From positions 1 to 11,816 of the forward strand of contig CAJWZG010000069.1 of assembly GCA_913049565.1 (NCBI GenBank): a stretch of 11,816 nt of DNA, written 5' to 3'. Below the pieces are notes generated by a model, which had not been told where the DNA came from, did not search any database, and saw only the letters and a list, made by a program, of their open reading frames with translations. Within the stretch, counting starts at the first letter, position 1; every line of letters begins with the position of its first letter. Position numbers and translations under genes: made by a program. Shown piece by piece: positions 1 through 8,400 of the stretch. The stretch is from an uncultured Gammaproteobacteria bacterium. Its GTDB lineage: Bacteria; Pseudomonadota; Gammaproteobacteria; Pseudomonadales; Azotimanducaceae_A.

Positions 1-1545
1 TCGAACGTCAACACAACCCCCGAACAACTGACGGATGTTGATGGCGATGCAGTGCGTCTCTACGACCTGATTCGCAATCAGTTCTTGGCATGCCAGATGA
101 CGGATGCACGTTACCTCAGCACAAGTATCAGGGCTCAAGCGGGGGATTTTGAGTTATCAGTGCGAGGCCGAATTCTGCAGTTCGACGGCTTCACCCGGGT
201 GTTACCTCCGCAGTCGAAGAAAGACGATGATGCAACGCTGCCAGATTTTCAGGCTGGCCAATCACTTAACCTGGCCTACTGTGAAACATCCCAACACTTT
301 ACCAAACCAACGGCTCGTTTCGGTGAGGCCAGCCTCGTTAAAGAGTTAGAAAAACTAGGAATCGGCCGTCCTTCGACCTACGCGAGCATTATTTCAACGA
401 TTCAAGATCGTGGATACGTGCGTCTCGACACTCGGCGATTCTATGCAGAAAAAATTGGTGAGCTCGTTACCGATCGTCTGATCGAGAATTTCGACAACCT
501 GATGGACTACCGCTTTACGGCTACGATGGAGGAAGAGCTCGACAAGGTTGCCAATGGTCAGGCCCAGTGGGATGCCGTGTTGAATCAATTTTACGGCGAC
601 TTTAGCGGTAAGTTAGTCACAGCTAAGGACGTCGAAAACGGTATGCGGACGAATTCGCCGACCGATACCGACATTACTTGTCCAAAGGAGGGCTGCGGTC
701 GCCATATGCAGATCCGCAACGGCTCAACCGGCGTTTTTCTCGGCTGCTCTGGTTACGGCTTGAAGCCTAAGGAGCGATGCACCAAAACCATCAATTTGAT
801 TCCCGGCGAAGAAGCGGTAGACGTCGATGAAGATGAAGAGGGCGAATCCAAATTGCTGCGCAAAATGCGTAAATGCAGCAAGTGCAGCAGTGCTATGCTG
901 AGCTACTTGGTCGACGAAACCCGCAAGCTGCACATATGCGGCAACAGCCCTGACTGCGATGGCCTTGAGATCGAGATGGGTACGTTCAAGATCAAAGGTT
1001 ACGACGGGCCTTTGTTAGAGTGCGACAAATGCGGCAACGAGATGCAGCTGAAATCCGGGCGCTTTGGCAAATACTTTGGCTGTATGGAATGCCCGAATAC
1101 GCGCAAGTTGCTGCGCAATGGAGAGCCTGCGCCACCTAAGGCAGACCCGGTGCCAATGCCAGAGCTGCGCTGTGAAAAAGTTGAAGACCACTATTTATTG
1201 AGAGACGGCGCTTCGGGTATTTTTCTAGCCGCCAGTCAGTTTCCTAAGCATCGCGAAACTCGGGCTCCATTGGTGTCTGAGATTAAATCTCATGCGAATG
1301 AGTTGGATCCAAAATTACGCTACCTGCTCGGTGCCCCAGAGCAGGACCCAAAGGGCAATCCAGCGATTATTCGTTACAGTCGAAAAACCAAGGAACAGTA
1401 TGTACAGTCTGAGATCGAGGGTAAGGCCTCTGGCTGGAAAGCTTTCTATGAAGAGCCGAATTGGGTTGAAGAGGGTGAGCCAAAGAAACCAGGTGCTAAA
1501 AAGCCCGGTGCGAAGAAGAAAACTGCAAAAGTAAAGACGGCCTAG
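1..1545 (+). CDS. topA: DNA topoisomerase I, C-terminal part (5' end outside window)
   Basis: Type IA topoisomerase that relaxes negative supercoils in the nucleoid. The reading frame is open from base 1 to TAG at 1543-1545 (514 residues visible); the Toprim domain and catalytic tyrosine lie upstream of the window. The visible part starts at the end of the toroidal core. It contains the family signature [14 protein letters not shown] followed by [20 protein letters not shown] (about nt 295-420). Three four-cysteine zinc ribbons follow: nt 679-780 (CPKEGC...GCSGY...RC), 874-957 (CSKC...CGNSPDC) and 1021-1092 (CDKC...GCMEC). A cysteine-free ribbon repeat comes next ([16 protein letters not shown]). 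The protein ends in a lysine-rich tail ([10 protein letters not shown]...), a basic extension that I infer binds nucleic acid or RNA polymerase. It closely parallels E. coli TopA in order and motifs. It is convergent with lexA, 34 nt apart. Identity is near certain. Confidence 0.97.
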   Translation, partial: SNVNTTPEQLTDVDGDAVRLYDLIRNQFLACQMTDARYLSTSIRAQAGDFELSVRGRILQFDGFTRVLPPQSKKDDDATLPDFQAGQSLNLAYCETSQHFTKPTARFGEASLVKELEKLGIGRPSTYASIISTIQDRGYVRLDTRRFYAEKIGELVTDRLIENFDNLMDYRFTATMEEELDKVANGQAQWDAVLNQFYGDFSGKLVTAKDVENGMRTNSPTDTDITCPKEGCGRHMQIRNGSTGVFLGCSGYGLKPKERCTKTINLIPGEEAVDVDEDEEGESKLLRKMRKCSKCSSAMLSYLVDETRKLHICGNSPDCDGLEIEMGTFKIKGYDGPLLECDKCGNEMQLKSGRFGKYFGCMECPNTRKLLRNGEPAPPKADPVPMPELRCEKVEDHYLLRDGASGIFLAASQFPKHRETRAPLVSEIKSHANELDPKLRYLLGAPEQDPKGNPAIIRYSRKTKEQYVQSEIEGKASGWKAFYEEPNWVEEGEPKKPGAKKPGAKKKTAKVKTA

Positions 1546-1551
1546 TGGCCG
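1538..1551 (+). other. small GC hairpin across the topA stop codon
   Basis: CGGCC (1538-1542), loop TAGT containing the stop codon, GGCCG (1547-1551). This is a perfect 5-bp stem without a following T-run. It is too small to call a terminator, but it lies 19 nt before the larger hairpin at 1571-1601, so the pair may help end convergent transcription. Confidence 0.25.
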
Positions 1552-1570
1552 CCCTCAAGCAATAGCATCA

Positions 1571-1601
1571 CGTTATGCGTCAGATTTGCTGACGGATAAC
1601 G
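1571..1601. terminator. long imperfect hairpin between convergent topA and lexA
   Basis: Left arm CGTTATGCGTCAG (1571-1583), loop ATTTG (1584-1588), right arm CTGACGGATAACG (1589-1601). This gives 12 of 13 pairs with one central G-G mismatch. The right arm is the last sense codons of lexA, and the lexA stop (TGA, 1582-1580) is inside the left arm. No T-run follows on either strand, so it is not a textbook intrinsic terminator. Its position between convergent genes suggests a bidirectional transcription barrier or an mRNA 3'-end stabiliser. The structure is seen in the sequence; the role is inferred. Confidence 0.5.
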
Positions 1602-2209
1602 CCAACCGACAGGCCCTCGATAGCAAAAGCCTGTTCGGCGAGGTCGATTTCTATCGGGTCGTAGGCCGAATTCTCGGGTAGCAGCAAAACCTGATTGCGC
1701 TTACGTGTGCGCTGAAAGCGTTTTACGGTGACTTCTTCTTCGATGCGGGCCACCACGATTTGTCCGTTAGTGGCTTGTTCAGTTTTATGCACCGCAAGCA
1801 GGTCACCGTCTAATATTCCTGCGTCAATCATGCTGTCTCCGCGAACCCGCAGCAGATAGTCTGCATGTGGCTGGAAAAAACCCGCGGGTAAATCTATACG
1901 GTCTTCGATATTTTCTTCTGCCAATATCGGGTTGCCAGCGGCTACCCGACCTACGATGGGTAGCCCCTCTTCGAGCAAGTCAGGTAAGCGAATACCCCGA
2001 GATGTGCCGGGTATCATTTCGATAGCTCCCTTACGGGCAAGTGCCTTTAAATGCTCTTCAGCCGCATTGGCTGATTTGAAGCCAAGCTCGCCCGCGATGT
2101 CGGCGCGAGTCGGCGGGTAGCCGGTGTCGTTGATGTAACGTCGAATCAGCTCAAGAATTTGCGCCTGTCGGGCTGTGAGTACCGCGTTGTTTGGGGTAAT
2201 TGACGACAT
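1580..2209 (-). CDS. lexA: LexA, SOS response transcriptional repressor and self-cleaving protease
   Basis: Dimeric repressor of DNA-damage genes. It inactivates itself by autocleavage when bound to the RecA filament. The 209 residues match the usual LexA length. Residues 10-75 are the winged helix-turn-helix domain ([41 protein letters not shown]). The scissile Ala91-Gly92 is in RVAAGNP. The catalytic dyad is Ser126 ([10 protein letters not shown]) and Lys163 (VTVKRF), so the whole scheme is shifted by a uniform +7 relative to E. coli (84/85, 119, 156). I chose ATG at 2209 because AGGA lies about 5 nt upstream and the frame upstream runs through the promoter and operators. Three LexA boxes precede it, so autoregulation is expected. 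It is divergent from the mechanosensitive channel gene. No sulA-like gene follows it. Confidence 0.97.
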   Translation of the reverse strand: MSSITPNNAVLTARQAQILELIRRYINDTGYPPTRADIAGELGFKSANAAEEHLKALARKGAIEMIPGTSRGIRLPDLLEEGLPIVGRVAAGNPILAEENIEDRIDLPAGFFQPHADYLLRVRGDSMIDAGILDGDLLAVHKTEQATNGQIVVARIEEEVTVKRFQRTRKRNQVLLLPENSAYDPIEIDLAEQAFAIEGLSVGVIRQQI

Positions 2210-2216
2210 GGATTTC

Positions 2217-2232
2217 CTGGTTATTTGTACAG
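2217..2232 (-). promoter_or_regulatory. LexA box, start-proximal (CTG-N10-CAG)
   Basis: CTGGTTATTTGTACAG on the + strand. It fits the CTG-N10-CAG operator rule with an A/T-rich centre. It begins 7 bp from the lexA start codon, so its inner end covers the AGGA ribosome-binding site. LexA bound here would sit downstream of the predicted transcription start. Confidence 0.75.
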
Positions 2233-2234
2233 TG

Positions 2235-2250
2235 CTGTGAGTATAAGCAG
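2235..2250 (-). promoter_or_regulatory. LexA box, middle (CTG-N10-CAG)
   Basis: CTGTGAGTATAAGCAG on the + strand. Both invariant triplets are present, with a less regular alternating centre than its neighbours. It covers the best lexA -10 candidate (TATACT read on the - strand, 2245-2240), so occupancy should block RNA polymerase directly. Confidence 0.75.
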
Positions 2251-2269
2251 CATACTGAATATTTGTACA
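2240..2269 (-). promoter_or_regulatory. predicted lexA promoter
   Basis: Reading the - strand, TGTACA (2269-2264, four of six matches to TTGACA) is followed by an 18-bp spacer and TATACT (2245-2240, five of six matches to TATAAT). Transcription would start near 2233, giving a leader of about 24 nt. Both elements lie inside LexA boxes. The -10 is good and the -35 is weak. Confidence 0.5.
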
Positions 2270-2270
2270 G
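2255..2270 (-). promoter_or_regulatory. LexA box, start-distal (CTG-N10-CAG)
   Basis: CTGAATATTTGTACAG on the + strand, preceded by TA as in the extended consensus (TACTG...CAG). It shares the half-site ATTTGTACAG with the start-proximal box. It overlaps the likely -35 region of lexA. Box starts are 18 and 20 bp apart, about two helical turns each, so all three lie on roughly the same DNA face. Confidence 0.75.
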
Positions 2271-2406
2271 ACTTTCTTGGCAGGTGTGCCGAACGAGCGA
2301 AGCATGAATTTTGCCCAAGCTCTCGTGTTAGCTTTGTTAGTATGGAGATCGTCCGGATCAATATTTAACGGTTTATCGGGCGGTGCCGTCAGTTGCAGGA
2401 ATACCT

Positions 2407-3558
2407 ATGGAGCAAGTGCAGATTTTGACTCAGGGCTATGCATGGTTTGCAGAGGCTTTTGGGCTCTTAGTGTTAACAGGTGTGGTGCGCTTTGCCAGCG
2501 GTCGAACCTTAGCGCGGGCCCAACTGCGTGCGGAGCAAACGGCAAATGTTTGGGACGATGCGATGCTTGCCGCAGCGCGCAAGCCGCTCAATCTCGGGAT
2601 CTGGCTTATTGGTGTTTCATTGGCCATCGACACCATGGAACTCGACAAGCAGGCGGAAATTTTTGCGTTGACGGCACAGGCTCGAGACGTCGCTGTGGTC
2701 TGGCTGTTGATTTGGTTCGTGATTCGTTTTATCGACAACGTTGAACAAGATTTCGTAGCTGGGAATCATCAGCAATCAGTGGATGCAACAACGGCTTCAG
2801 CCGTCGCAAAGTTGTTGCGTGCTGCCATCATCATTTCAGGAGTGCTCATGGCTCTCCAGACTTTCGGTTTCTCGATTTCTGGAGTACTTGCTCTCGGCGG
2901 GGTTGGTGGCATCGCTATTGGCTTTGCTGCGCGCAGTTTGCTCGCTAATTTTTTCGGCGCTCTGATGATCTTCTTGGACAGGCCTTTTTCGGTAGGTGAT
3001 TGGATCCGTTCACCCGATCAGAGTATCGAAGGCACCGTTGAATTCATTGGCTGGCGCGTTACACAAATCCGAACCTTCGACCAAAGACCGTTGTACGTGC
3101 CTAACTCAGTTTTCACCGAGGTGTCGGTCGAGAATCCTTCAAGAATGCACAACCGAAGAATCTACGAGACCTTTGGAATTCGCTACGACGATCTTGCCAG
3201 CATGGCGCCTATTGTTGACGAGATTCACGCAATGCTAGCCGCCCACGATGACATCGACCAAGACCGAATGTTGATGGTGAACTTCGTGACGTTTGGGGCC
3301 AGTTCCGTGGATTTCTTTGTTTATACCTTTACCAAAACAACCGACTGGGCAACCTTTCATCGGGTGAAGCAAGACGTTTTGCTGCGTATCGGCGACATTG
3401 TTGCTGCCCACGGCGCTGAATTTGCATTTCCCACGCAAAGTTTGCATTTACAGTCTCCTGAATCATTGGGTGAGTTGGCCCGCGCGCAAAGTGCGGCAGA
3501 GCACCTGCCAATGCCTAGTGCTAATCCAGCAAACCCATCCCGCGGCACCGATGTCTAA
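2407..3558 (+). CDS. MscS-family mechanosensitive ion channel, YnaI-like
   Basis: Inner-membrane channel expected to open under membrane tension and release solutes on hypo-osmotic shock. The 383 residues show about five hydrophobic segments, near 11-28, 60-77, 92-110, 135-153 and 155-190. The last is the Gly/Ala-rich pore helix (GVLALGGVGGIAIGFAARSL). The MscS beta domain follows, with DRPFSVGDWI at 190-199 and RPLYVPNSVF then SVENPSRMHNRRI around 227-251. A C-terminal alpha/beta vestibule runs to about 345. The five-helix count and these motifs resemble E. coli YnaI more than MscS itself; this comparison is from memory. I chose ATG 2407 because AGGA sits 6 nt upstream; an in-frame GTG at 2383 lacks this. 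It is the first gene of a pair whose second gene overlaps its stop codon. No convincing promoter was found in the 197 bp shared with lexA. Confidence 0.92.
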   Translation: MEQVQILTQGYAWFAEAFGLLVLTGVVRFASGRTLARAQLRAEQTANVWDDAMLAAARKPLNLGIWLIGVSLAIDTMELDKQAEIFALTAQARDVAVVWLLIWFVIRFIDNVEQDFVAGNHQQSVDATTASAVAKLLRAAIIISGVLMALQTFGFSISGVLALGGVGGIAIGFAARSLLANFFGALMIFLDRPFSVGDWIRSPDQSIEGTVEFIGWRVTQIRTFDQRPLYVPNSVFTEVSVENPSRMHNRRIYETFGIRYDDLASMAPIVDEIHAMLAAHDDIDQDRMLMVNFVTFGASSVDFFVYTFTKTTDWATFHRVKQDVLLRIGDIVAAHGAEFAFPTQSLHLQSPESLGELARAQSAAEHLPMPSANPANPSRGTDV

Positions 3559-4105
3559 GGCTTTGCTCAAACAGTTAGGCGATATGACTTTGCCCGTCGA
3601 GGTGTCACGCAAGCTGCACAATGCTCAGCTGCTGGTCAGCGCGACGGATATGGCTCTTGCGCTGGATCGGTTGGCTGTCGCTGTGACGGCGGAGTTACAG
3701 GATAAAAATCCGGTGTTGCTAACAATAGCGCCAGATGGCGCGTATCTGCTGGGAGTATTTTTGCAGCGTACGGTCTTCCCACTGCAAACGCTTCAAGGCG
3801 CTTTTGCCGACGAGGGTTTCGTTTGTTCAGGCGACGAGCCATCACTGTCGGGTCGCCGGGTGCTGATTGTTGATAGCGGATTGACTCCACTTAGCGCGAT
3901 GCAGCAAGTGGTTACATGGCTACAAACTCGGGGAGTCAGCGAGATTCTGCGCAGTAGTGTGCTTGTGACGCCTCATCCGGTGCAAGCTGACGGTATCGCT
4001 CAAACGCTCAGCGCGGTCGTTTGCGAGGCCGTAGCGCCTTTTGGTTGTGGCATAGGCTTGAATGGCTATTGTCGCAACCTGCCGGGGCTCTATGCCGCGG
4101 GCTAA
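3551..4105 (+). CDS. degenerate hypoxanthine-guanine phosphoribosyltransferase-like protein
   Basis: A 184-residue protein with the length and layout of a bacterial HGPRT (type I PRTase fold): NPVLLTIAPDGAYL at 53-66, a VFPLQ segment at 75-79, the PRPP-loop strand RRVLIVD at 102-108 and a terminal GYCRNLPGLYA at 172-182. Active HGPRTs carry two acidic residues, then an Asp catalytic base and a Gly-rich PRPP loop (DDILDEGHT type). Here that stretch is DSGLTPLSA (108-116), so the second acid, the catalytic Asp and the loop are lost. The purine-contacting Lys of the LIDKDHD-type motif is also gone (VTPHPV, 139-144). The frame is intact. I therefore infer a pseudoenzyme, or an enzyme of changed chemistry, possibly a purine-nucleotide sensor. 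ATG 3551 overlaps the channel gene stop by 8 nt and has no Shine-Dalgarno, so translation is probably coupled. A longer upstream frame is only the shadow of the channel gene. Confidence 0.75.
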   Translation: MSKALLKQLGDMTLPVEVSRKLHNAQLLVSATDMALALDRLAVAVTAELQDKNPVLLTIAPDGAYLLGVFLQRTVFPLQTLQGAFADEGFVCSGDEPSLSGRRVLIVDSGLTPLSAMQQVVTWLQTRGVSEILRSSVLVTPHPVQADGIAQTLSAVVCEAVAPFGCGIGLNGYCRNLPGLYAAG

Positions 4106-4130
4106 CCGCCACTAATCAGCCTTAGTCGGT
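4105..4130. terminator. weak bulged hairpin between convergent genes
   Basis: ACCG-cc-ACTAA (4105-4115) pairs with TTAGTCGGT (4122-4130) around the loop TCAGCC. This gives nine pairs with a 2-nt bulge. It touches the stop codons of both the PRTase-like gene (TAA 4103-4105) and the csiV gene (TAA 4124-4122). It is A/T-rich in part and has no T-run, so a terminator role is only a guess. Confidence 0.25.
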
Positions 4131-5432
4131 CGATGGTTCTAGGCTTGCCTTGAAATCTAAGAACTGCTGGTGCAGTGCGTCGGGGTGTTCGACTTTCTCA
4201 ATACGTACAATCATGCCGAACAAAGGATGGTCAAAGTAGTGGAGCTCGCCGCTGCGCATTCGCCGACTCTGCTGCATCTGTGCATAAAGTGGTACCAACG
4301 GCTGTGAGTCTGCCTCCTTTTGGGGCGACGTGACCCTTTCGTCCGCGCGCAGCCACAGAGTTGCAGCTGTGTGCAGATAGCGCCCCAGCGTGATATCAAT
4401 TTGGCCCTGCAGTGCGCCGTCTTTTAGATTGAGGTAAATCGGCTGAGGATCGCCTCGAACAGGCACCTGTTGCTGCCATGCCATGTGCTGGAGAATTTCG
4501 AACCCGCCGTTGCGGATTAAACGTTGTGCGTAATCGCTCATCGACATCTCTGACGGTGGCTTGTGTCGGAATTCGTTGTCGGTTTGTGTGCCTGCGAATT
4601 CGGACAATTGCGATATGAGCTGTAAGTAGGGCGTGGGTATCACCTCACTTCGATTTTCTGGCACCGAGCCAAATACTTGCATTGGGGGATCTGTGATCGG
4701 CAATGCTTCTTCGAATGGCAGTTGCTCGGTGAACTGATTGGCCTCCAAGGCCAAATCGGTTTGATCATCGGTCTCCAGAGCTGTCTCGTCGAAAATTCCC
4801 TCTGATCGCTCCTGTGTAACTGCGAGTGACGGCCCATCTAGCGGAACGTCAACTGCTTCAACTACGTCAACTGCCTCGGCGTTATCGGCGAACTCGGACA
4901 GTTCGGGGTCTTCATAACACCATGGCTCACCAGCTGGATCGATTCGTAAACTGAGTTTGGTGTTTGAATTCTCCTCTTTCCGAGTTATTCGCGCCGGGCT
5001 GAGTTGATACAAGTTTGCGGGCAATAGGCGAGGCATCGAGGACAGCAAAGGTTCTCTTGAGTCACGCGTCACAGCCGTGGGCTGACCGGTCTGCTGGGTT
5101 TGAGAGTCTCTTTGCGCTAACAGTGCGTTATCGCTGTTCACGCGGCGAAACAAGATCGCTTCTATGGTGAACAAGTTGGTTGGCAATAATTCCTCAAGTA
5201 TCTGAATGTCTGCTAGCTCAGTGCTCGCGTAATCCGGACGTTCCTCAACGATGGCATTGTCTGAGCTCATTGGCGTCCCCGTTTCTGCAGTGGCATTAGC
5301 CGTCATCATGAACAGCAGTAGCGCAAGCAAGCCCGGATAAGCCAGATGCCAAGCGCACGGGCTCGTTCTAAGAAGAGGACGAAAATCCAGTGCTGCAGGT
5401 TCCAGCCTGTTGCGTATAGGTAACGCGTTCAC
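4122..5432 (-). CDS. csiV: CsiV-family peptidoglycan-binding periplasmic protein
   Basis: Exported envelope protein. The family member studied in Vibrio cholerae binds peptidoglycan and supports PBP1A-dependent wall synthesis. Of 436 residues, a long N-terminus (1-30) leads into the hydrophobic stretch PGLLALLLFMMTANATA, ending in a signal peptidase I site after Ala49. The N-terminal family strand is FTIEAILFRRV (88-98). An acidic low-complexity linker spans about 173-250. The C-terminal domain ends with the highly characteristic SRRMRSGELHYFDHPLFG (389-406). I chose GTG 5432 because AGGAG lies 6 nt upstream. The frame extends to an ATG at 5582, but that would overlap the end of mfd by over 100 bp and displace the signal peptide. 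It starts 40 nt after the mfd stop, so the two are probably cotranscribed. The family call rests on the C-terminal motif and the mfd neighbourhood. Confidence 0.83.
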   Translation of the reverse strand: MNALPIRNRLEPAALDFRPLLRTSPCAWHLAYPGLLALLLFMMTANATAETGTPMSSDNAIVEERPDYASTELADIQILEELLPTNLFTIEAILFRRVNSDNALLAQRDSQTQQTGQPTAVTRDSREPLLSSMPRLLPANLYQLSPARITRKEENSNTKLSLRIDPAGEPWCYEDPELSEFADNAEAVDVVEAVDVPLDGPSLAVTQERSEGIFDETALETDDQTDLALEANQFTEQLPFEEALPITDPPMQVFGSVPENRSEVIPTPYLQLISQLSEFAGTQTDNEFRHKPPSEMSMSDYAQRLIRNGGFEILQHMAWQQQVPVRGDPQPIYLNLKDGALQGQIDITLGRYLHTAATLWLRADERVTSPQKEADSQPLVPLYAQMQQSRRMRSGELHYFDHPLFGMIVRIEKVEHPDALHQQFLDFKASLEPSTD

Positions 5433-5472
5433 TGATTTCTCCTGTGGCGTTTTCTTGCCGTGGTGCTTGGGT

Positions 5473-8400
5473 TCAAGCCGCAGCGCTCTGAGGAGACAAT
5501 ACCTTAAACAGCGATTGTGCGAACGCGACTCTGTCGGCAAATTCTGGCAGCTCGGTGTCGATTCGCAGTGTTGAGGCCCCATCCAAACGATAGGTATGAC
5601 TCTGCTGTTGAACGAGTCGAACGATTTCCATGGGGTCGACTACCGTGGTTTTACTGAACTCGAGTTTTCCTTTGATGTCCCCAATATCGATCTTCAGAAT
5701 GCCCAATCGCTGGGCCTGCAGTTTCAGGCTGGTAATTTGCAGCAGGTTCTTCACCGAATCAGGTAGCAATCCGAATCGATCAATAATTTCCCCGCGAAGA
5801 TCCTCAAGTTCGTTTTCATCCTGAGCGCCGGATATGCGTTTGTACAAGATCAGGCGGCTTTGTACGTCAGGCAAATAATCTTCAGGGATCAGGGCGGCTA
5901 CATGCAAGTTTACTTCTTGGCTGACGGGCTCGAGGGGAGTATCGCGATCCGGGATCTTCCCGGCCCGCAGAGCTTCAACTGCGCGGTTCAGCATATCCAT
6001 GTACAAAGAGAAACCGATGGACTCGATCTGTCCGGATTGATCATCACCCAGCAGCTCTCCCGTACCGCGTATTTCCATATCCTGTGTCGCTAGGGTAAAG
6101 CCCACCCCAAGCTCGCCGGCGGCTTCAATGGCCTCCAGTCGTTTTATTGCGTCTGTGGTCATGGCTTTTCTGTCTGGGGTCAGAAGATATGCATAGGCTT
6201 GTCGGTGGCTGCGGCCAACGCGACCGCGAAGTTGGTGCAGCTGGGCCAGTCCGAATTTGTCGGCTCGTTCAATCACAATCGTGTTGGCATTAGGGATATC
6301 GATACCGGTTTCGATAATCGTCGTGCACACAAGCACGTTGATACGCCGGTGATAGAAGTCGCCCATCACCTGTTCCATTTCATTCTTGCCCATTTGACCG
6401 TGAGCAATGCCGACCCTTGCTTCGGGCACCAACGTTTCTAGATTTGCGGCTGCCTGTTCAATGCTGCGCACTTCGTTGTGCAGAAAAAACACCTGCCCAC
6501 CGCGCATCAGCTCTCGGCTAACCGCATCTTTAATGCTTTGTTCCCGGTGGGGCTGCACAAAGGTTTTAATGGACAACCGTTTGGCCGGCGGGGTTGCAAT
6601 GATGGATAAATCACGGAGTCCGCTAAGCGACATATTTAAAGTGCGGGGGATGGGTGTCGCGGTCAGAGTTAAAACATCGACCTCGGCGCGTAAGGCCCTT
6701 AGACGTTCTTTCTGTCGTACCCCAAAACGATGCTCTTCATCGATAATGACTAGACCTAAATCGCTGTACCCAAACTCAGGGCTCAGCAACTTATGCGTCC
6801 CAATAAGAATATCGATGTTGCCCGTGTGGCAACGTGCCACGATGTCATCCACCTCGGCCTGACTGCGCTGCCGCGAAACGACGTCGATGCTAATAGGCCA
6901 GGCGGCAAAACGATCTCGAAAAGACTCAAAATGTTGCTGGGCAAGCAGGGTTGTCGGCACCAGTAAAATGGCTTGTTTACCGCTTTGCACCGCTGTGAAT
7001 GCGGCGCGCATAGCAACCTCGGTTTTTCCGAAACCCACGTCGCCGCACACGAGCCTGTCCATGGCACGCTCTTGCGCCATGTCGCTCAATGTTTCTTCAA
7101 TAGCGATGCCTTGATCTGGGGTAACTTCAAAACCAAATTCGTCTGCAAATACTTGGTAGTCATCGGCGTTCGCTTGGAGCTGATGCGATTTGCGGGCGGC
7201 TCGGCGTGCATAAATATCGAGCAACTCCGCTGCCACATCGATGACTTTCTCCGCCGCTTTTTTCTTCGCTCGCTCCCACTGATCAGATCCCAGTCGGTGA
7301 AGAGGCGCATGGTCTTCGTCAGCTCCCGCGTATCTGCCGATCAGGTGGAGTGATGTTACCGGAACGTAGAGTTTCGCATCGCCAGCATAGCCAAGAGTTA
7401 AGAACTCCTCGGCGCTGTTATCGATGGTAAGCGTTTGCAACCCCAAATAGCGACCGACACCGTGTTCTACGTGGACTACTGGCGCGCCCATATTCAATTC
7501 GGTGAGGTTGCGGACGATTTGTTCGGGATCGATCACTCGCTTGCCGTTTTCGCGACGCTTGCTCGTCGGTTTTGTACCTAGCACATCGCTTTCACAAACG
7601 ATGATTAATTCTCTGGTGCTCAGACCTTCTTGAATTGAGCCTACGCAAATGCCGTGCTCGCTGCCCGCGTCGTGGTTCGACAGTCCGGTAACCGATTTTG
7701 TCGTTACCTGATGTTTGCGTAAAAGCTCATCTAAGACTTCCCGACGTCCCGCAGACTCCGCGACAAACAGCACGCGCTGGTTGTTTTTTTTAATAAAAGT
7801 CCGCAGCGCTATTGCAGGTTCATTGGCCTTGGTGTCAATCCGTAGGTCAGGATTCGCGCTCGAAGCAAATCGTACTTGGTGCTTTGCATGATCGCCGCCC
7901 AAAACAACGCGGCGGCGTTCGGCAAGGCGCTGATTGAGCTCGTCGGTACCGAGATATAACTGCTGTGGCGGTAAGATTGGGCGTTCTGAATCGTGGCGCA
8001 ATGACTCGTAGCGAGTACGTATTTCTTGTTCAAAACTTTGCGCAGACTCCGCTATGCCATCTTCCGTGAAGAAGATGGTGTTTTCGGGCAAGTAATCGAA
8101 TAGGGATGCTAGCTCTTCGAAAAATAGCGGGAGGTAGTACTCGATGCCGTTCGGCACGATGTAGCTGCTGACGTCTTGATAAATGGCGCATTGGCGTACG
8201 TCGACGGAAAACGCATCGTGCCAACAGTCTCGGAAGCGCGAAATTGCCTGGTCATCGAAAGGAAATTCTTTTGCCGGTAATAAAGTCAGACTTTCGATCC
8301 TATCGACGGTGCGCTGAGAATCCGGGTCGAAAGTGCGAAGCGTGTCGATCTCATCATCCAGCAAATCGATACGCACGGGCAATACTGCACCCATCGGAAA

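Noticed and set aside
1571..1601. Integron attC-like recombination site
   Set aside because: The imperfect palindrome lacks the RYYYAAC/GTTRRRY core pair, and no integrase or cassette array is nearby.
2210..2305. lexA extended at its N-terminus to an ATG at 2305 (241 residues)
   Set aside because: The added 32 codons run through the LexA boxes and promoter, match no LexA N-terminus, and the ATG at 2209 has a proper AGGA.
2281..2406. sigma70 promoter for the mechanosensitive channel (TTGCCC 2311, TAGTAT 2338)
   Set aside because: The two elements are 21 bp apart and each matches poorly, so no promoter is called.
2277..2744. 155-residue + strand frame overlapping the lexA upstream region and the channel gene
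   Set aside because: It is an alternate frame of the channel gene; its Cys/Gly-rich, domain-free translation is typical of a shadow.
3398..3550. 51-residue N-terminal extension of the PRTase-like protein
   Set aside because: This stretch is out-of-frame channel coding sequence; the HGPRT-like homology begins after ATG 3551.
5433..5582. csiV start at ATG 5582
   Set aside because: It would overlap the 3' end of mfd by more than 100 bp and put about 80 residues before the signal peptide core. GTG 5432 has AGGAG at 6-nt spacing.
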